DNA of 11,939 bases from Eubacterium sp. (GTDB taxonomy: Bacteria; Bacillota; Clostridia; Oscillospirales; Acutalibacteraceae): NCBI GenBank assembly GCA_014465955.1, contig JACTVT010000061.1, positions 1 through 11,939 of the forward strand, in the 5' to 3' direction. The position numbers and the translations under genes were made by a program. Within the stretch, counting starts at the first letter, position 1. Every line of letters begins with the position of its first letter. Of the stretch, positions 4,950 to 11,924 are shown one piece after another. Below the pieces are notes generated by a model, which did no database searches, was not told the DNA's origin, and was given only the letters and a program-made list of their open reading frames with translations.

Positions 4950-7877
4950 ATGGCACATATTAAAGTTGTAAGGCGTTCAATGCGCCCTGAGGAATGGACT
5001 GATTTGCGTTTCGGCTGGCTGAAAAGGCATATTTACAGTGAAAAGTGGGAAATCAAAAATCTTGAAATCCGTGATGCACGCCAGATTTCAGAAATGGAAT
5101 TTGAATATTACAGTGAGGATTACAGACCGCTTAGTAAAGGCGATATGTACTTCACTCCCGACGGCACGGCGTTTATAAAAGCCGATGTCGATATTCCTGC
5201 ACACCTTCAAGGCAAAGAATTATGGTTTTCGCTTAAAACCGCTGCCGAAATCTGTGTGAAAGTGAACGGCAAATATGTCGGCGGAGTAGACCCGAACCGA
5301 GAGAGAATGCTCCTTTCTCCTTATGTTGACGATAAAAAAACGCTTCATTTTGAAATGATGGGTTATAACCGCTCAAAGCCTGATGATGAGCGTAATCCCG
5401 AAAGCCTTTCCGTGCGTGGCTGCCGTCAGATTTTTGAGGGCGCATATATATGCACGGTCAATCACGCAGTGCAGGATTTGATATGGGATTTTGAACTCCT
5501 GCTTGATATTGCAAAAAGTGATTTGTTTAATGAGGATTACAGAAATTTCCTTAATAAAGAACTCAACAACGCAATGAATTTCATTAATTTTGACAGTGAT
5601 GAACTCACAGGCGTTGACGAAGCAAAGAAATATATTGATGAAGTTGTGTATGCAAACGATAATTATAAGGGCAGCGGCGATGTTGCCTTGATTGCACATT
5701 CACATCTTGATATTGCTTATTATTGGCGCAGAATTCACGCTGTTCAGAAGAATTTAAGAACAGTGCTTATTCAACTTCGTTTAATGGATAAATACCCTGA
5801 TTTTAAGTATACGCACACCCAGCCGTATGTTTATGAAACGCTTGAAAAATATTATCCCGATGTTTTTGAAGAACTGAAAGAAAAAGTTGCAAACGGTCAG
5901 TTTGAGCCTGTCGGTGCAATGTATGTCGAGCCTGACTGCAATATCCCTAATGCCGAAAGCCTTATCCGTCAGTGCCTTTACGGTCAGCAGACCTATAAAA
6001 GAATGTTTGGTAAAACCGTTAATAACGCGTGGCTGCCCGATGTTTTCGGCAATAGTTGGATATTACCGCAGATTCTCAAAAAAAGCGGCGTTGATTATTT
6101 TGTTTCCAATAAAATGTCAACATGGAATGATACAAACCGTTTTCCGCACAATAACTTTATTTGGCGCGGTATTGACGGCACAGATGTTCTTGCCTGCGTT
6201 CCGCCTACTCACTTTATAACGTGGAATATGCCGAGCCAGATTCAGGAAAACTGGGAGGCTTATATTGACAAGGATTGCGGCGGTCAGACTATGAATATGT
6301 TCGGCTATGGCGACGGCGGTTCGGGCTGCACCGAGGAAATGCTTGAAATGATGAATCGTTTTGATAAATTGTCAATTATGCCGAAATGCACACATATAGG
6401 CGGCGCAGAATTCCTTGAAAAGAATTTAAAGAATAATGATAATCTTGATGTGTGGGACGGTGAACTCTATCTTGAAATGCACCGAGGCACATTTACTACA
6501 AAAAGCAATTTAAAGCGTGCCAACAGGCGTCTTGAAAATAAATTCAGAACGGCTGAAATGCTTTCTGTTTTAAGAAATGAAAATATTACTGATGAAATAA
6601 CTGAACTTTATAAACGTTTTCTTATTAATCAGTTCCACGATATTCTGCCTGGTTCACATATTAATCCGGTTTATGAAGACGCTATATCTGATTATGAGCA
6701 GATTGAAAGCAGGCTTGATGAAATTATCGGCACAGGCTCAAAATATTTCAATACGCTCAATTTTACAAGAGATGCACTTACTTTTGTGCCGAATAAAAAC
6801 GGCACATCAACAAGATATTTTGAAAAGGGCAACTGGGTTATTCCTAATATTCCTGCACTCTCATCTGCAAATATCCGCAAATCAAATTTTGACGGTGAAT
6901 GGATTGAAATCGGCGACACTGTTGAAACTCCGTATTATTCAGTCAGGTTTAATGATGACGGCTCAATCGTATCTCTTTACGATAAAAAACTTGAACGTGA
7001 ATGGGCAGACGGCGATTTCAATAAACTTAAAATTTATACCGACTGCCCCGGTAATTATGACGCATGGGATATTCTGCCGAATTATAAAGATAAGCAGATT
7101 GATATAGAGGTTGCCGAGCCTTTGTCACTGCTCGAAAAAGACGGCGAATGTGCGTCATTTGTAACAACGCTTAAAACAGAAAAATCCACGTGGACAATGA
7201 TTATAAGACTGTTCAGAAGAAGCAGAGGCATTGAAGTTGAAAATGTTGTTGACTGGCACGAAAAGCATAGGCTTGCTAAGGCGGAGTTTTCCTGCAATGT
7301 TTTGACAAGAAAAGCACTGTGCGATACTTCGGCAGGTTTTATTGAGCGTGAAACGCATAAAAACACCACCTGGCAGCAGGCTCGTTTTGAAACCTGCCAC
7401 CATAAGTGGTGCGACCTTGCAGAAACCGACGGCGGCGTTGCAATTATCAATGACGGCAAATACGGCGTTGGCTTTGATGAAAACACAATGAGCCTGTCAC
7501 TCCTTCGTGCAACAATCCGCCCCGATGTTGAGTCTGATATGGGCAATCATAATTTCTGCTATATGATTTTGCCGCACGCAAAAAGTGCCGTTGATGCAGG
7601 CATTAACAATATTGCACATCAGTATAACACTCCGCTTGTAAAAGCAGATGTTCAGTATAACGGCAGTGATTTTGCACCGCTTTATATGCAGGCAATGAAA
7701 TTCTCCGAAAACGGTAAGAAGATAGTTCTAAGGCTTTCCGAGCAGGACGGCAAGCGTGGCAGAATTCGCCTTGATAAAAAGGCTAAACTGCTAAATATGC
7801 TTGAAGATACTGAGGGCGAAACAGATGTTATTGAGTATAAGCCTTTTGAGATTATTACAATAGGGATTGAAATATAA
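4950..7877 (+). CDS. GH38 family alpha-mannosidase, cytoplasmic
   Basis: The 975-residue protein has the GH38 plan: an N-terminal beta-rich region (about 1-240), the catalytic domain (about 245-500), a helical middle domain (about 505-595) and large C-terminal beta domains. The zinc site is visible as AHSHLDIAYYW with His252 and Asp254, the nucleophile loop WLPDVFGNS with Asp364, and NQFHDILPGSH with His563. These match the His/Asp/Asp/His ligand set of GH38 enzymes, in which the nucleophilic Asp also binds zinc. There is no signal peptide, so it should act in the cytoplasm on an imported mannoside, splitting alpha-mannosidic bonds with retention. Linkage specificity, or mannosylglycerate-type activity, cannot be read from the sequence. 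AGGGGAG (4935-4941) sets the start; an out-of-frame ATG at 4943 ends within a few codons. The stop overlaps the next start by one base (TAATG). No sugar transporter lies in the window. Confidence 0.92.
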   Translation: MAHIKVVRRSMRPEEWTDLRFGWLKRHIYSEKWEIKNLEIRDARQISEMEFEYYSEDYRPLSKGDMYFTPDGTAFIKADVDIPAHLQGKELWFSLKTAAEICVKVNGKYVGGVDPNRERMLLSPYVDDKKTLHFEMMGYNRSKPDDERNPESLSVRGCRQIFEGAYICTVNHAVQDLIWDFELLLDIAKSDLFNEDYRNFLNKELNNAMNFINFDSDELTGVDEAKKYIDEVVYANDNYKGSGDVALIAHSHLDIAYYWRRIHAVQKNLRTVLIQLRLMDKYPDFKYTHTQPYVYETLEKYYPDVFEELKEKVANGQFEPVGAMYVEPDCNIPNAESLIRQCLYGQQTYKRMFGKTVNNAWLPDVFGNSWILPQILKKSGVDYFVSNKMSTWNDTNRFPHNNFIWRGIDGTDVLACVPPTHFITWNMPSQIQENWEAYIDKDCGGQTMNMFGYGDGGSGCTEEMLEMMNRFDKLSIMPKCTHIGGAEFLEKNLKNNDNLDVWDGELYLEMHRGTFTTKSNLKRANRRLENKFRTAEMLSVLRNENITDEITELYKRFLINQFHDILPGSHINPVYEDAISDYEQIESRLDEIIGTGSKYFNTLNFTRDALTFVPNKNGTSTRYFEKGNWVIPNIPALSSANIRKSNFDGEWIEIGDTVETPYYSVRFNDDGSIVSLYDKKLEREWADGDFNKLKIYTDCPGNYDAWDILPNYKDKQIDIEVAEPLSLLEKDGECASFVTTLKTEKSTWTMIIRLFRRSRGIEVENVVDWHEKHRLAKAEFSCNVLTRKALCDTSAGFIERETHKNTTWQQARFETCHHKWCDLAETDGGVAIINDGKYGVGFDENTMSLSLLRATIRPDVESDMGNHNFCYMILPHAKSAVDAGINNIAHQYNTPLVKADVQYNGSDFAPLYMQAMKFSENGKKIVLRLSEQDGKRGRIRLDKKAKLLNMLEDTEGETDVIEYKPFEIITIGIEI

Positions 7878-8305
7878 TGACACAATTGCAAATTATAATT
7901 TTAATAACGGTCATCATTTTGCTCGGCACGGTGATTTTGCCTTTAATCAACAGAAGTCAGTTTAAAAAACTGCCTGTTGACCAGCAGGTGCTCACCATTA
8001 TGAAACAGGCTAAAAAACTCGTTTTCTTTAAAAATGTTTCAAACGGCAGAACAGGCAATCTTTTCTATGTTAAAAATAAAAGAAAAATTCTTGTTTACCC
8101 GTGGGCGCTTGACAGTGACGGCAGGATGATAATTTTAAAGGAAAATCCTTTTGATAACTGGAATTATCCCGAGGAAAAAGAACCGCTCACTGATGACGAA
8201 ATTAAACAGGCGAGGGAAGAACTGATTAGGTATTCAGATAAATCCCTCGTAAAAATCCTTTTTAATGACCCATTTGAACAGGACAAAGCAAAGCCCGAAC
8301 CATAA
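7877..8305 (+). CDS. Membrane-anchored protein of unknown function
   Basis: I do not recognise this 142-residue protein. Residues 4-24 form one strong hydrophobic segment, followed by a positive patch (NRSQFKK), which predicts an N-terminal anchor with the rest in the cytoplasm. The soluble part has a beta-rich stretch with aromatic and basic residues (FFKNVSNGRTGNLFYVKNKR), then an acidic Pro-rich linker and a helix (TDDEIKQAREELIRY). It is not a standard lipoprotein or secreted protein, and no catalytic motif is evident. The ATG overlaps the mannosidase stop by one base and only a weak AGGG lies upstream, so translation is probably coupled to the mannosidase. Its last 72 bases overlap the convergent gene on the other strand. 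Position and coupling support a real gene working with the mannosidase; the function is unknown. Confidence 0.72.
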   Translation: MTQLQIIILITVIILLGTVILPLINRSQFKKLPVDQQVLTIMKQAKKLVFFKNVSNGRTGNLFYVKNKRKILVYPWALDSDGRMIILKENPFDNWNYPEEKEPLTDDEIKQAREELIRYSDKSLVKILFNDPFEQDKAKPEP

Positions 8306-8623
8306 AACCGAAAACGGCAGGCATATCTGCCCGAGCAGATTCATCGGCATATTACTGTAATCCCATACACTCATATGGTATCCGATATTGAAAATCATGC
8401 CGAAAATCAGTTCAACCGTAGTTATAATCAATGCACCCAAAAGGCACTTCGTTATAAGATGTGCCTTTTGCATTTCGCCCGCTATCAGTATGCACAGAAG
8501 AAAAATAATTCCTCCTGCAAAAAACATACTGTAATGTGTTCTCCCGCGCCATATAATTTCAAGCGTGCAGTAAGCAAAACCGCCTGCAATGAATAAATAT
8601 AAATAGTAAAAAAATCTTTTCAT
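8234..8623 (-). CDS. Small four-helix membrane protein, putative ABC-transporter-permease-like (CmpB/DUF1113-like)
   Basis: This 129-residue protein has four hydrophobic segments at about 5-25, 33-50, 58-80 and 97-120. Between them are conserved-looking polar blocks: IIWRGRTHYSM (23-33), TTVELIFG (68-75) and VWDYSNMPMNLLGQICLPFS (87-106). I recall similar small Firmicute proteins annotated as putative ABC transporter permease (PF06541-like); the assignment is from memory and the function is unknown. The ATG at 8623 has no Shine-Dalgarno sequence, and an in-frame stop lies just upstream, so no longer start exists. Its promoter would have to lie in or near the start of the divergent cca gene. 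The 3' 72 bases overlap the unknown gene ending at 8305, in a tail-to-tail arrangement. The protein pattern makes it more than a shadow frame. Confidence 0.72.
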   Translation of the reverse strand: MKRFFYYLYLFIAGGFAYCTLEIIWRGRTHYSMFFAGGIIFLLCILIAGEMQKAHLITKCLLGALIITTVELIFGMIFNIGYHMSVWDYSNMPMNLLGQICLPFSVLWFGLCFVLFKWVIKKDFYEGFI

Positions 8624-8625
8624 AT

Positions 8626-8654
8626 TTGTATTATTTCATTTTGTGTGGTAAAAT
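8626..8654 (+). promoter_or_regulatory. Extended -10 promoter of cca
   Basis: TTGTAT (8626-8631) and TAAAAT (8649-8654) are 17 bases apart, and TG at 8646-8647 makes an extended -10 (TGgTAAAAT). It lies immediately outside the start codon of the divergent membrane-protein gene. The predicted leader is only about 16 bases. Confidence 0.65.
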
Positions 8655-8676
8655 ATCCGAAGAAGCAGGTGACTAT

Positions 8677-9999
8677 ATGAATTTACCTAAAAACGGAAAA
8701 TCAGTTCTGGATTTATTAAATAAAAACGGCTTTGAGGCTTATGCCGTCGGCGGCTTTGTGCGTGATATGCTTATGGGCAAAACGCCGGGCGATTTTGATA
8801 TTACAACCTCGGCTCTGCCTGATGAAACCGAAAATATTTTAAGGCAGAATAATATAAAATATATTGAAACGGGTCTTAAGCACGGCACAATTACCGCAGT
8901 TTTTGACGGCGAACCTATTGAAATTACCACCTTTCGTGCAGACGGCGAGTATAAAGACAACCGCCGCCCCGAAACAGTAAGTTTTGTAAGGGATATTAAA
9001 GAGGATTTGTCACGCCGTGATTTTACCGTTAATGCAATGGCATATAATGAGAAAAACGGCGTTGTGGATTTGTTCGGCGCTCAGCAGGATATAGAAGATA
9101 AAATAATACGCTGTGTAGGTGACGCTGATACAAGATTTAAGGAGGATGCACTGCGTATTATGCGTGCCCTGCGTTTTTCAGCCGTGCTCGGATTTACCAT
9201 TGAAGAAAATACAAAAAAAGCAATTCTGAATAATAAAGAATTGCTTTTGAATGTTGCCTCAGAACGTATTTTTACGGAACTTTATAAAATGCTGAAAGGC
9301 GAAAATATTTATAATGTGCTCAATGAATATCAGCAGGTTATTGCAGTAATCATTCCAGAACTGGTGCCTGCAATGCACTGTGAGCAGAATAACCCGTGGC
9401 ATATTTATAACGTTTATCAGCATATTATTCACGCGGTTGAAAGTGCTCCGCCAGACAGTGATTTGAGGCTTGTTATGCTTCTTCATGATATAGGCAAGCC
9501 AGCCGTTAAAACTACAGACAGCAGCGGCAAAGACCATTTTAAATTCCACGCAAAAAAAAGTGCGGAAATTGCCGAAAAAGTTCTCAGGCGTTTTCACGCA
9601 AGCAATAAGATAATAAATAAAGTAACTCAACTTGTATTTTATCATCAGTCTGTTGAAAATGTTGATGATATACGTGTTAAACGCTGGCTTGCAAAAATCG
9701 GCGCTGAGCAAACAGAAAATCTTTTTAAAGTCCGTATGGCAGACCTTCTTGCCCATAATCCCGAAAAAATTGATTATGAGTATCATAAACTTGAAGAACT
9801 GCTTGAAGAACTGAATAAGATTGTTGAGGCAGATGAAGCATTTTCAGTCAAAGATCTTGCAGTTCACGGCAACGACCTGATAGCACTCGGCTTTAAAGGC
9901 AAAGAAATCGGTGAAAAACTTAATGAAATTTTAATGCTTGTTATAGATGATAAATTAAAAAATGATAAGCAGGCAATACTGTCATATTTAACTGATTAA
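8677..9999 (+). CDS. cca: CCA tRNA nucleotidyltransferase with HD domain
   Basis: This enzyme adds or repairs the 3' CCA end of tRNAs in the cytoplasm. The 440-residue protein has class II features: AYAVGGFVRDMLMG and the metal carboxylates DFD (Asp39, Asp41), RRDFTVNAMAYN (113-124), and FKEDALRIMRALRF with the base-selecting EDxxR (156-160). A C-terminal HD domain follows, with His242, His249 and the LLHDIGK pair His270-Asp271, then HAKKSAEIAE. HD domains of this family can act as phosphohydrolases on cyclic or terminal phosphates. The start at 8677 is chosen because AGGTGA (8667-8672) precedes it and the promoter at 8626-8654 covers the alternative ATG at 8626. In bacteria with split enzymes only CC- or A-addition remains; the complete motifs here favour full CCA addition, but that is not proven. 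Confidence 0.92.
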   Translation: MNLPKNGKSVLDLLNKNGFEAYAVGGFVRDMLMGKTPGDFDITTSALPDETENILRQNNIKYIETGLKHGTITAVFDGEPIEITTFRADGEYKDNRRPETVSFVRDIKEDLSRRDFTVNAMAYNEKNGVVDLFGAQQDIEDKIIRCVGDADTRFKEDALRIMRALRFSAVLGFTIEENTKKAILNNKELLLNVASERIFTELYKMLKGENIYNVLNEYQQVIAVIIPELVPAMHCEQNNPWHIYNVYQHIIHAVESAPPDSDLRLVMLLHDIGKPAVKTTDSSGKDHFKFHAKKSAEIAEKVLRRFHASNKIINKVTQLVFYHQSVENVDDIRVKRWLAKIGAEQTENLFKVRMADLLAHNPEKIDYEYHKLEELLEELNKIVEADEAFSVKDLAVHGNDLIALGFKGKEIGEKLNEILMLVIDDKLKNDKQAILSYLTD

Positions 10000-10027
10000 A
10001 TAGGATTTTCATGTTCTCACATAATGT

Positions 10028-10058
10028 AAAAAATCACCACGGCTGTGGTGATTTTTTT
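10028..10058. terminator. Bidirectional Rho-independent terminator
   Basis: ATCACCAC (10033-10040) pairs perfectly with GTGGTGAT (10045-10052) around a GGCT loop. Six A's lead in (10028-10033) and seven T's follow (10052-10058), so it serves both the rightward cca gene and the leftward CDF gene, whose stop codon it just touches. Confidence 0.93.
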
Positions 10059-11223
10059 ATACAAAACTATGTTCAATTGTTACTACAAGCATAATATCGG
10101 GGCATACGGCTTTTGTCTGTTCTCTCAATTCTTTTAAAATTGTTTTGCCGTCTTTGTTGTATCCGTGCGGAATAACGAGATCAAAAATAAAGTTTGTATG
10201 GCTTTCACCCTCAACAACTCTGAAATCGTGAAAAGTAAAACTGCTGTCATACGTGTTTATAATTTTTGCCATAATTTCTTTGTAATTGTTGATTTTGTCA
10301 TCGTCAACAACAACAGGGTCCATGTGAATACAAATCATAATATTCAGTTTTTTGCTGATTCTTTTTTCAACATTGTCTATAATATCATGCAGTTTTAATA
10401 CATCCACATTGCTCGGTACTTCAGCGTGGGCAGATGCGATAATTCTGCCCGGTCCGTAATCGTGAACAATCAGGTCGTGTACACCTACAATACAGTCTTC
10501 TTCAAGCATAATATTTTCAATGTTTTTTACAAGTTCAGGGTCGGGCGCTTTTCCGAGCAGGTTGCCGATAATATCTTTTATTATTTCAATTCCCGAAATC
10601 AGAACAAATACGGCAACTGCAACACCTATAATGCCGTCGGCAATTTTAAATTTTGTAAGCGATGAAATCAGAAGTGCAATTATTGTTGCAAATGTTGCAA
10701 GGCAGTCATTCAGACTGTCCTGTGCTACGGCTTTCAGATTGATGTTGTCGCTGATTTTGAAAAGCGAACGGTTAAACATTGCCATGCCGAATTTAACGCA
10801 GATTGCAAGAGCAAGAATGATAATATACCAAATACTAAACTGAATCTCTTCGGGGTGTATAATTTTCTGAATGGAACTTTTACCGAGTTCCACGCCCATA
10901 AATAAAATGAAAAATGCTACAATGAGTGCCGAAATATATTCAAATCTGCCGTGGCCGAACGGGTGCTCCTTATCAACAGGTTTGTTTGAAAGTTTTGCAC
11001 CTACAATCGTAACTATGTTGGAGCCTGCATCTGAAAGGTTGTTTACAGCGTCGGCGGTAATTGAAACCGAATTTGTTATTGTGCCTATAAAAAACTTTAT
11101 CAGGCACAGAATTATGTTGCAGATAATGCCGACAATTCCGCTCATTGTGCCAATATATTCACGCTTTTTTAAATCCGTAAGGTTCTTTTTGTCAAGCCTT
11201 TTGTCTATAAATTTTTTTAACAT
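10057..11223 (-). CDS. CDF-family divalent metal exporter, probably Mn(II)-type, with duplicated C-terminal domain
   Basis: This 388-residue cation diffusion facilitator should exchange protons for cytoplasmic divalent metal across the membrane. Six helices lie at about 25-45, 50-76, 96-113, 131-148, 163-188 and 196-213. The transport site reads ADAVNNLSD in helix 2 (Asn61, Asp65) and AQDSLND in helix 5 (Asp169, Asp173). NxxxD/DxxxD is the pattern described for bacterial Mn exporters, whereas Zn carriers have HxxxD in helix 5, so Mn(II) is the likely cargo. The tail is long: one ferredoxin-like domain (VGVHDL at 246-251 to CIHMDP at 298-303) is followed by a second similar block (FTFHDFRV at 329-336 to VTIEHSF at 381-387). 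AGAGGT, six bases before the ATG at 11223, decides the start; an in-frame ATG at 11241 has only weak upstream sequence. It ends in the terminator shared with cca. Confidence 0.9.
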   Translation of the reverse strand: MLKKFIDKRLDKKNLTDLKKREYIGTMSGIVGIICNIILCLIKFFIGTITNSVSITADAVNNLSDAGSNIVTIVGAKLSNKPVDKEHPFGHGRFEYISALIVAFFILFMGVELGKSSIQKIIHPEEIQFSIWYIIILALAICVKFGMAMFNRSLFKISDNINLKAVAQDSLNDCLATFATIIALLISSLTKFKIADGIIGVAVAVFVLISGIEIIKDIIGNLLGKAPDPELVKNIENIMLEEDCIVGVHDLIVHDYGPGRIIASAHAEVPSNVDVLKLHDIIDNVEKRISKKLNIMICIHMDPVVVDDDKINNYKEIMAKIINTYDSSFTFHDFRVVEGESHTNFIFDLVIPHGYNKDGKTILKELREQTKAVCPDIMLVVTIEHSFV

Positions 11224-11229
11224 CTGATA

Positions 11230-11238
11230 ACCTCTTTT
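11230..11238 (-). promoter_or_regulatory. Ribosome binding site deciding the CDF start
   Basis: On the minus strand AAAAGAGGT ends six bases before the ATG at 11223. It lies inside the reading frame that would begin at 11241, so the shorter start is preferred. Confidence 0.7.
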
Positions 11239-11251
11239 CATATATTCTTTG

Positions 11252-11280
11252 ATGATACCATATTTTTCTCTTTAAAACAA
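11252..11280 (-). promoter_or_regulatory. Promoter of the CDF exporter gene
   Basis: Read on the minus strand, TTGTTT (11280-11275) is followed after 17 bases by TATCAT (11257-11252), with TGg just before it as an extended -10. Its -35 box overlaps that of the divergent flavoprotein promoter. Confidence 0.65.
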
Positions 11281-11299
11281 GGTCGTTTTATGTTATAAT
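11271..11299 (+). promoter_or_regulatory. Promoter of the flavoprotein gene
   Basis: TTTAAA (11271-11276) and a perfect TATAAT (11294-11299) are 17 bases apart, and TGt precedes the -10 box. The -35 box shares bases 11275-11276 with the -35 box of the divergent CDF gene, so two polymerases could not easily occupy both promoters at once. Confidence 0.7.
11273..11290. promoter_or_regulatory. Candidate operator between divergent promoters
   Basis: TAAAAC (11273-11278) and GTTTTA (11285-11290) form a perfect inverted repeat with a six-base spacer, AAGGTC. The 18 bases cover the -35 boxes of both divergent genes, where a dimeric regulator would be expected to bind. No regulator gene lies in the window and the motif is not one I can assign to a known family. 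Confidence 0.45.
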
Positions 11300-11314
11300 T
11301 TTTTTGGTGATGAT

Positions 11315-11863
11315 ATGAAGAATATGCTTATAATTAACGGCTCGCCGAGGGAAGACGGCGTTTGCGCTGAACTTATAAAACAGGTAAAGCCTTATTTTAT
11401 CGACTGCAGAATTATTCAGTACAATACTTATGATTTAGCGCCTGCACCGTGCCGTGACTGTAAATACTGCGAATATCATAACGGCTGTTATAATAAGGAT
11501 TTGGATTTGTTTTTTGAGGATTTTGAAAATGCCGATTATATCGCTTTTTTCACGCCTGTTTACAATAACTTTTTTCCTGCACCGCTTAAGGCGGTTATCG
11601 ACCGCTTTCAGCGTTATTTCAGTGCAAGATTTAAGCGGGGCGCTAATCCTCCCATAGAAAAATTCAAAAGAGTAGGCGTAGTTATTGCTGCCGGCTCAAA
11701 CGCCCGTGCGGCGTCTGATTTTATGGTAAACACTTTAAAACAGTCTTTCGCAGTGCTCGGCGGCGAAGTTTGCGCAAGGTATTTTATTCCGAATACGGAT
11801 ATTGGAAAGTATACTTTCAATAATATTGAACTTCAGAAGTTTATTCATCAAATGAAAGAATAA
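11315..11863 (+). CDS. NAD(P)H-dependent FMN reductase-like flavoprotein with Isf-type Cys cluster
   Basis: The 182-residue protein has a flavodoxin-like fold. The first strand and FMN phosphate loop are IINGSPREDG (6-15); the second FMN-contacting region is FFTPVYNNFFPAPLKAVIDR. Between them lies PCRDCKYCEYHNGC, four cysteines (46, 49, 52, 58) spaced C-x2-C-x2-C-x5-C. This spacing falls within the compact motif of archaeal and clostridial iron-sulfur flavoproteins, which bind a 4Fe-4S cluster, although many plain FMN reductases of this group also carry part of it. It is probably a cytoplasmic redox enzyme; its electron partners are unknown. Only a weak GGTGA precedes the ATG. The gene is divergent from the CDF exporter and shares its control region. 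A complete frame ends inside the window, so it is not truncated. Confidence 0.83.
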   Translation: MKNMLIINGSPREDGVCAELIKQVKPYFIDCRIIQYNTYDLAPAPCRDCKYCEYHNGCYNKDLDLFFEDFENADYIAFFTPVYNNFFPAPLKAVIDRFQRYFSARFKRGANPPIEKFKRVGVVIAAGSNARAASDFMVNTLKQSFAVLGGEVCARYFIPNTDIGKYTFNNIELQKFIHQMKE

Positions 11864-11870
11864 TAAATTA

Positions 11871-11924
11871 ACCTCTTTGCCTTCCCCTCAAAGGGGAAAG
11901 GGGACCGCTTGCGGTGGATGAGGT
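11871..11924. repeat. Dispersed-type intergenic palindromic repeat
   Basis: An outer inverted pair ACCTC (11871-11875) and GAGGT (11920-11924) encloses two hairpins: TTCCCCT/AGGGGAA (11882-11888 with 11892-11898, CAA loop) and ACCGC/GCGGT (11904-11908 with 11911-11915). The order CCTTCCCCT, AGGGGAA, GGATGAGGTGT is one I recall as a very common intergenic repeat in gut Firmicutes, similar to a MITE or REP element. Only one copy is seen here. No gene follows it to the window's end at 11939. Confidence 0.65.

Noticed and set aside
7082..7546. Minus-strand open frame of 154 residues opposite the mannosidase
   Set aside because: Shadow of the GH38 C-terminal domain, Ser-rich, without a start signal.
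8316..8331. GGCAG/CTGCC hairpin as a terminator for the mannosidase cluster
   Set aside because: Only five pairs and no T-run on either strand; it is inside the coding sequence of the minus-strand membrane protein.
9259..9786. Minus-strand open frame of 175 residues opposite cca
   Set aside because: It is long, but it lies opposite a complete, motif-rich cca gene and its sequence matches no family I recognise; AT-rich codons give few stops in this frame.
11224..11241. Six-residue longer start for the CDF exporter
   Set aside because: The ATG at 11241 has only weak upstream sequence, while AGAGGT sits at the right distance from the ATG at 11223. It remains possible.
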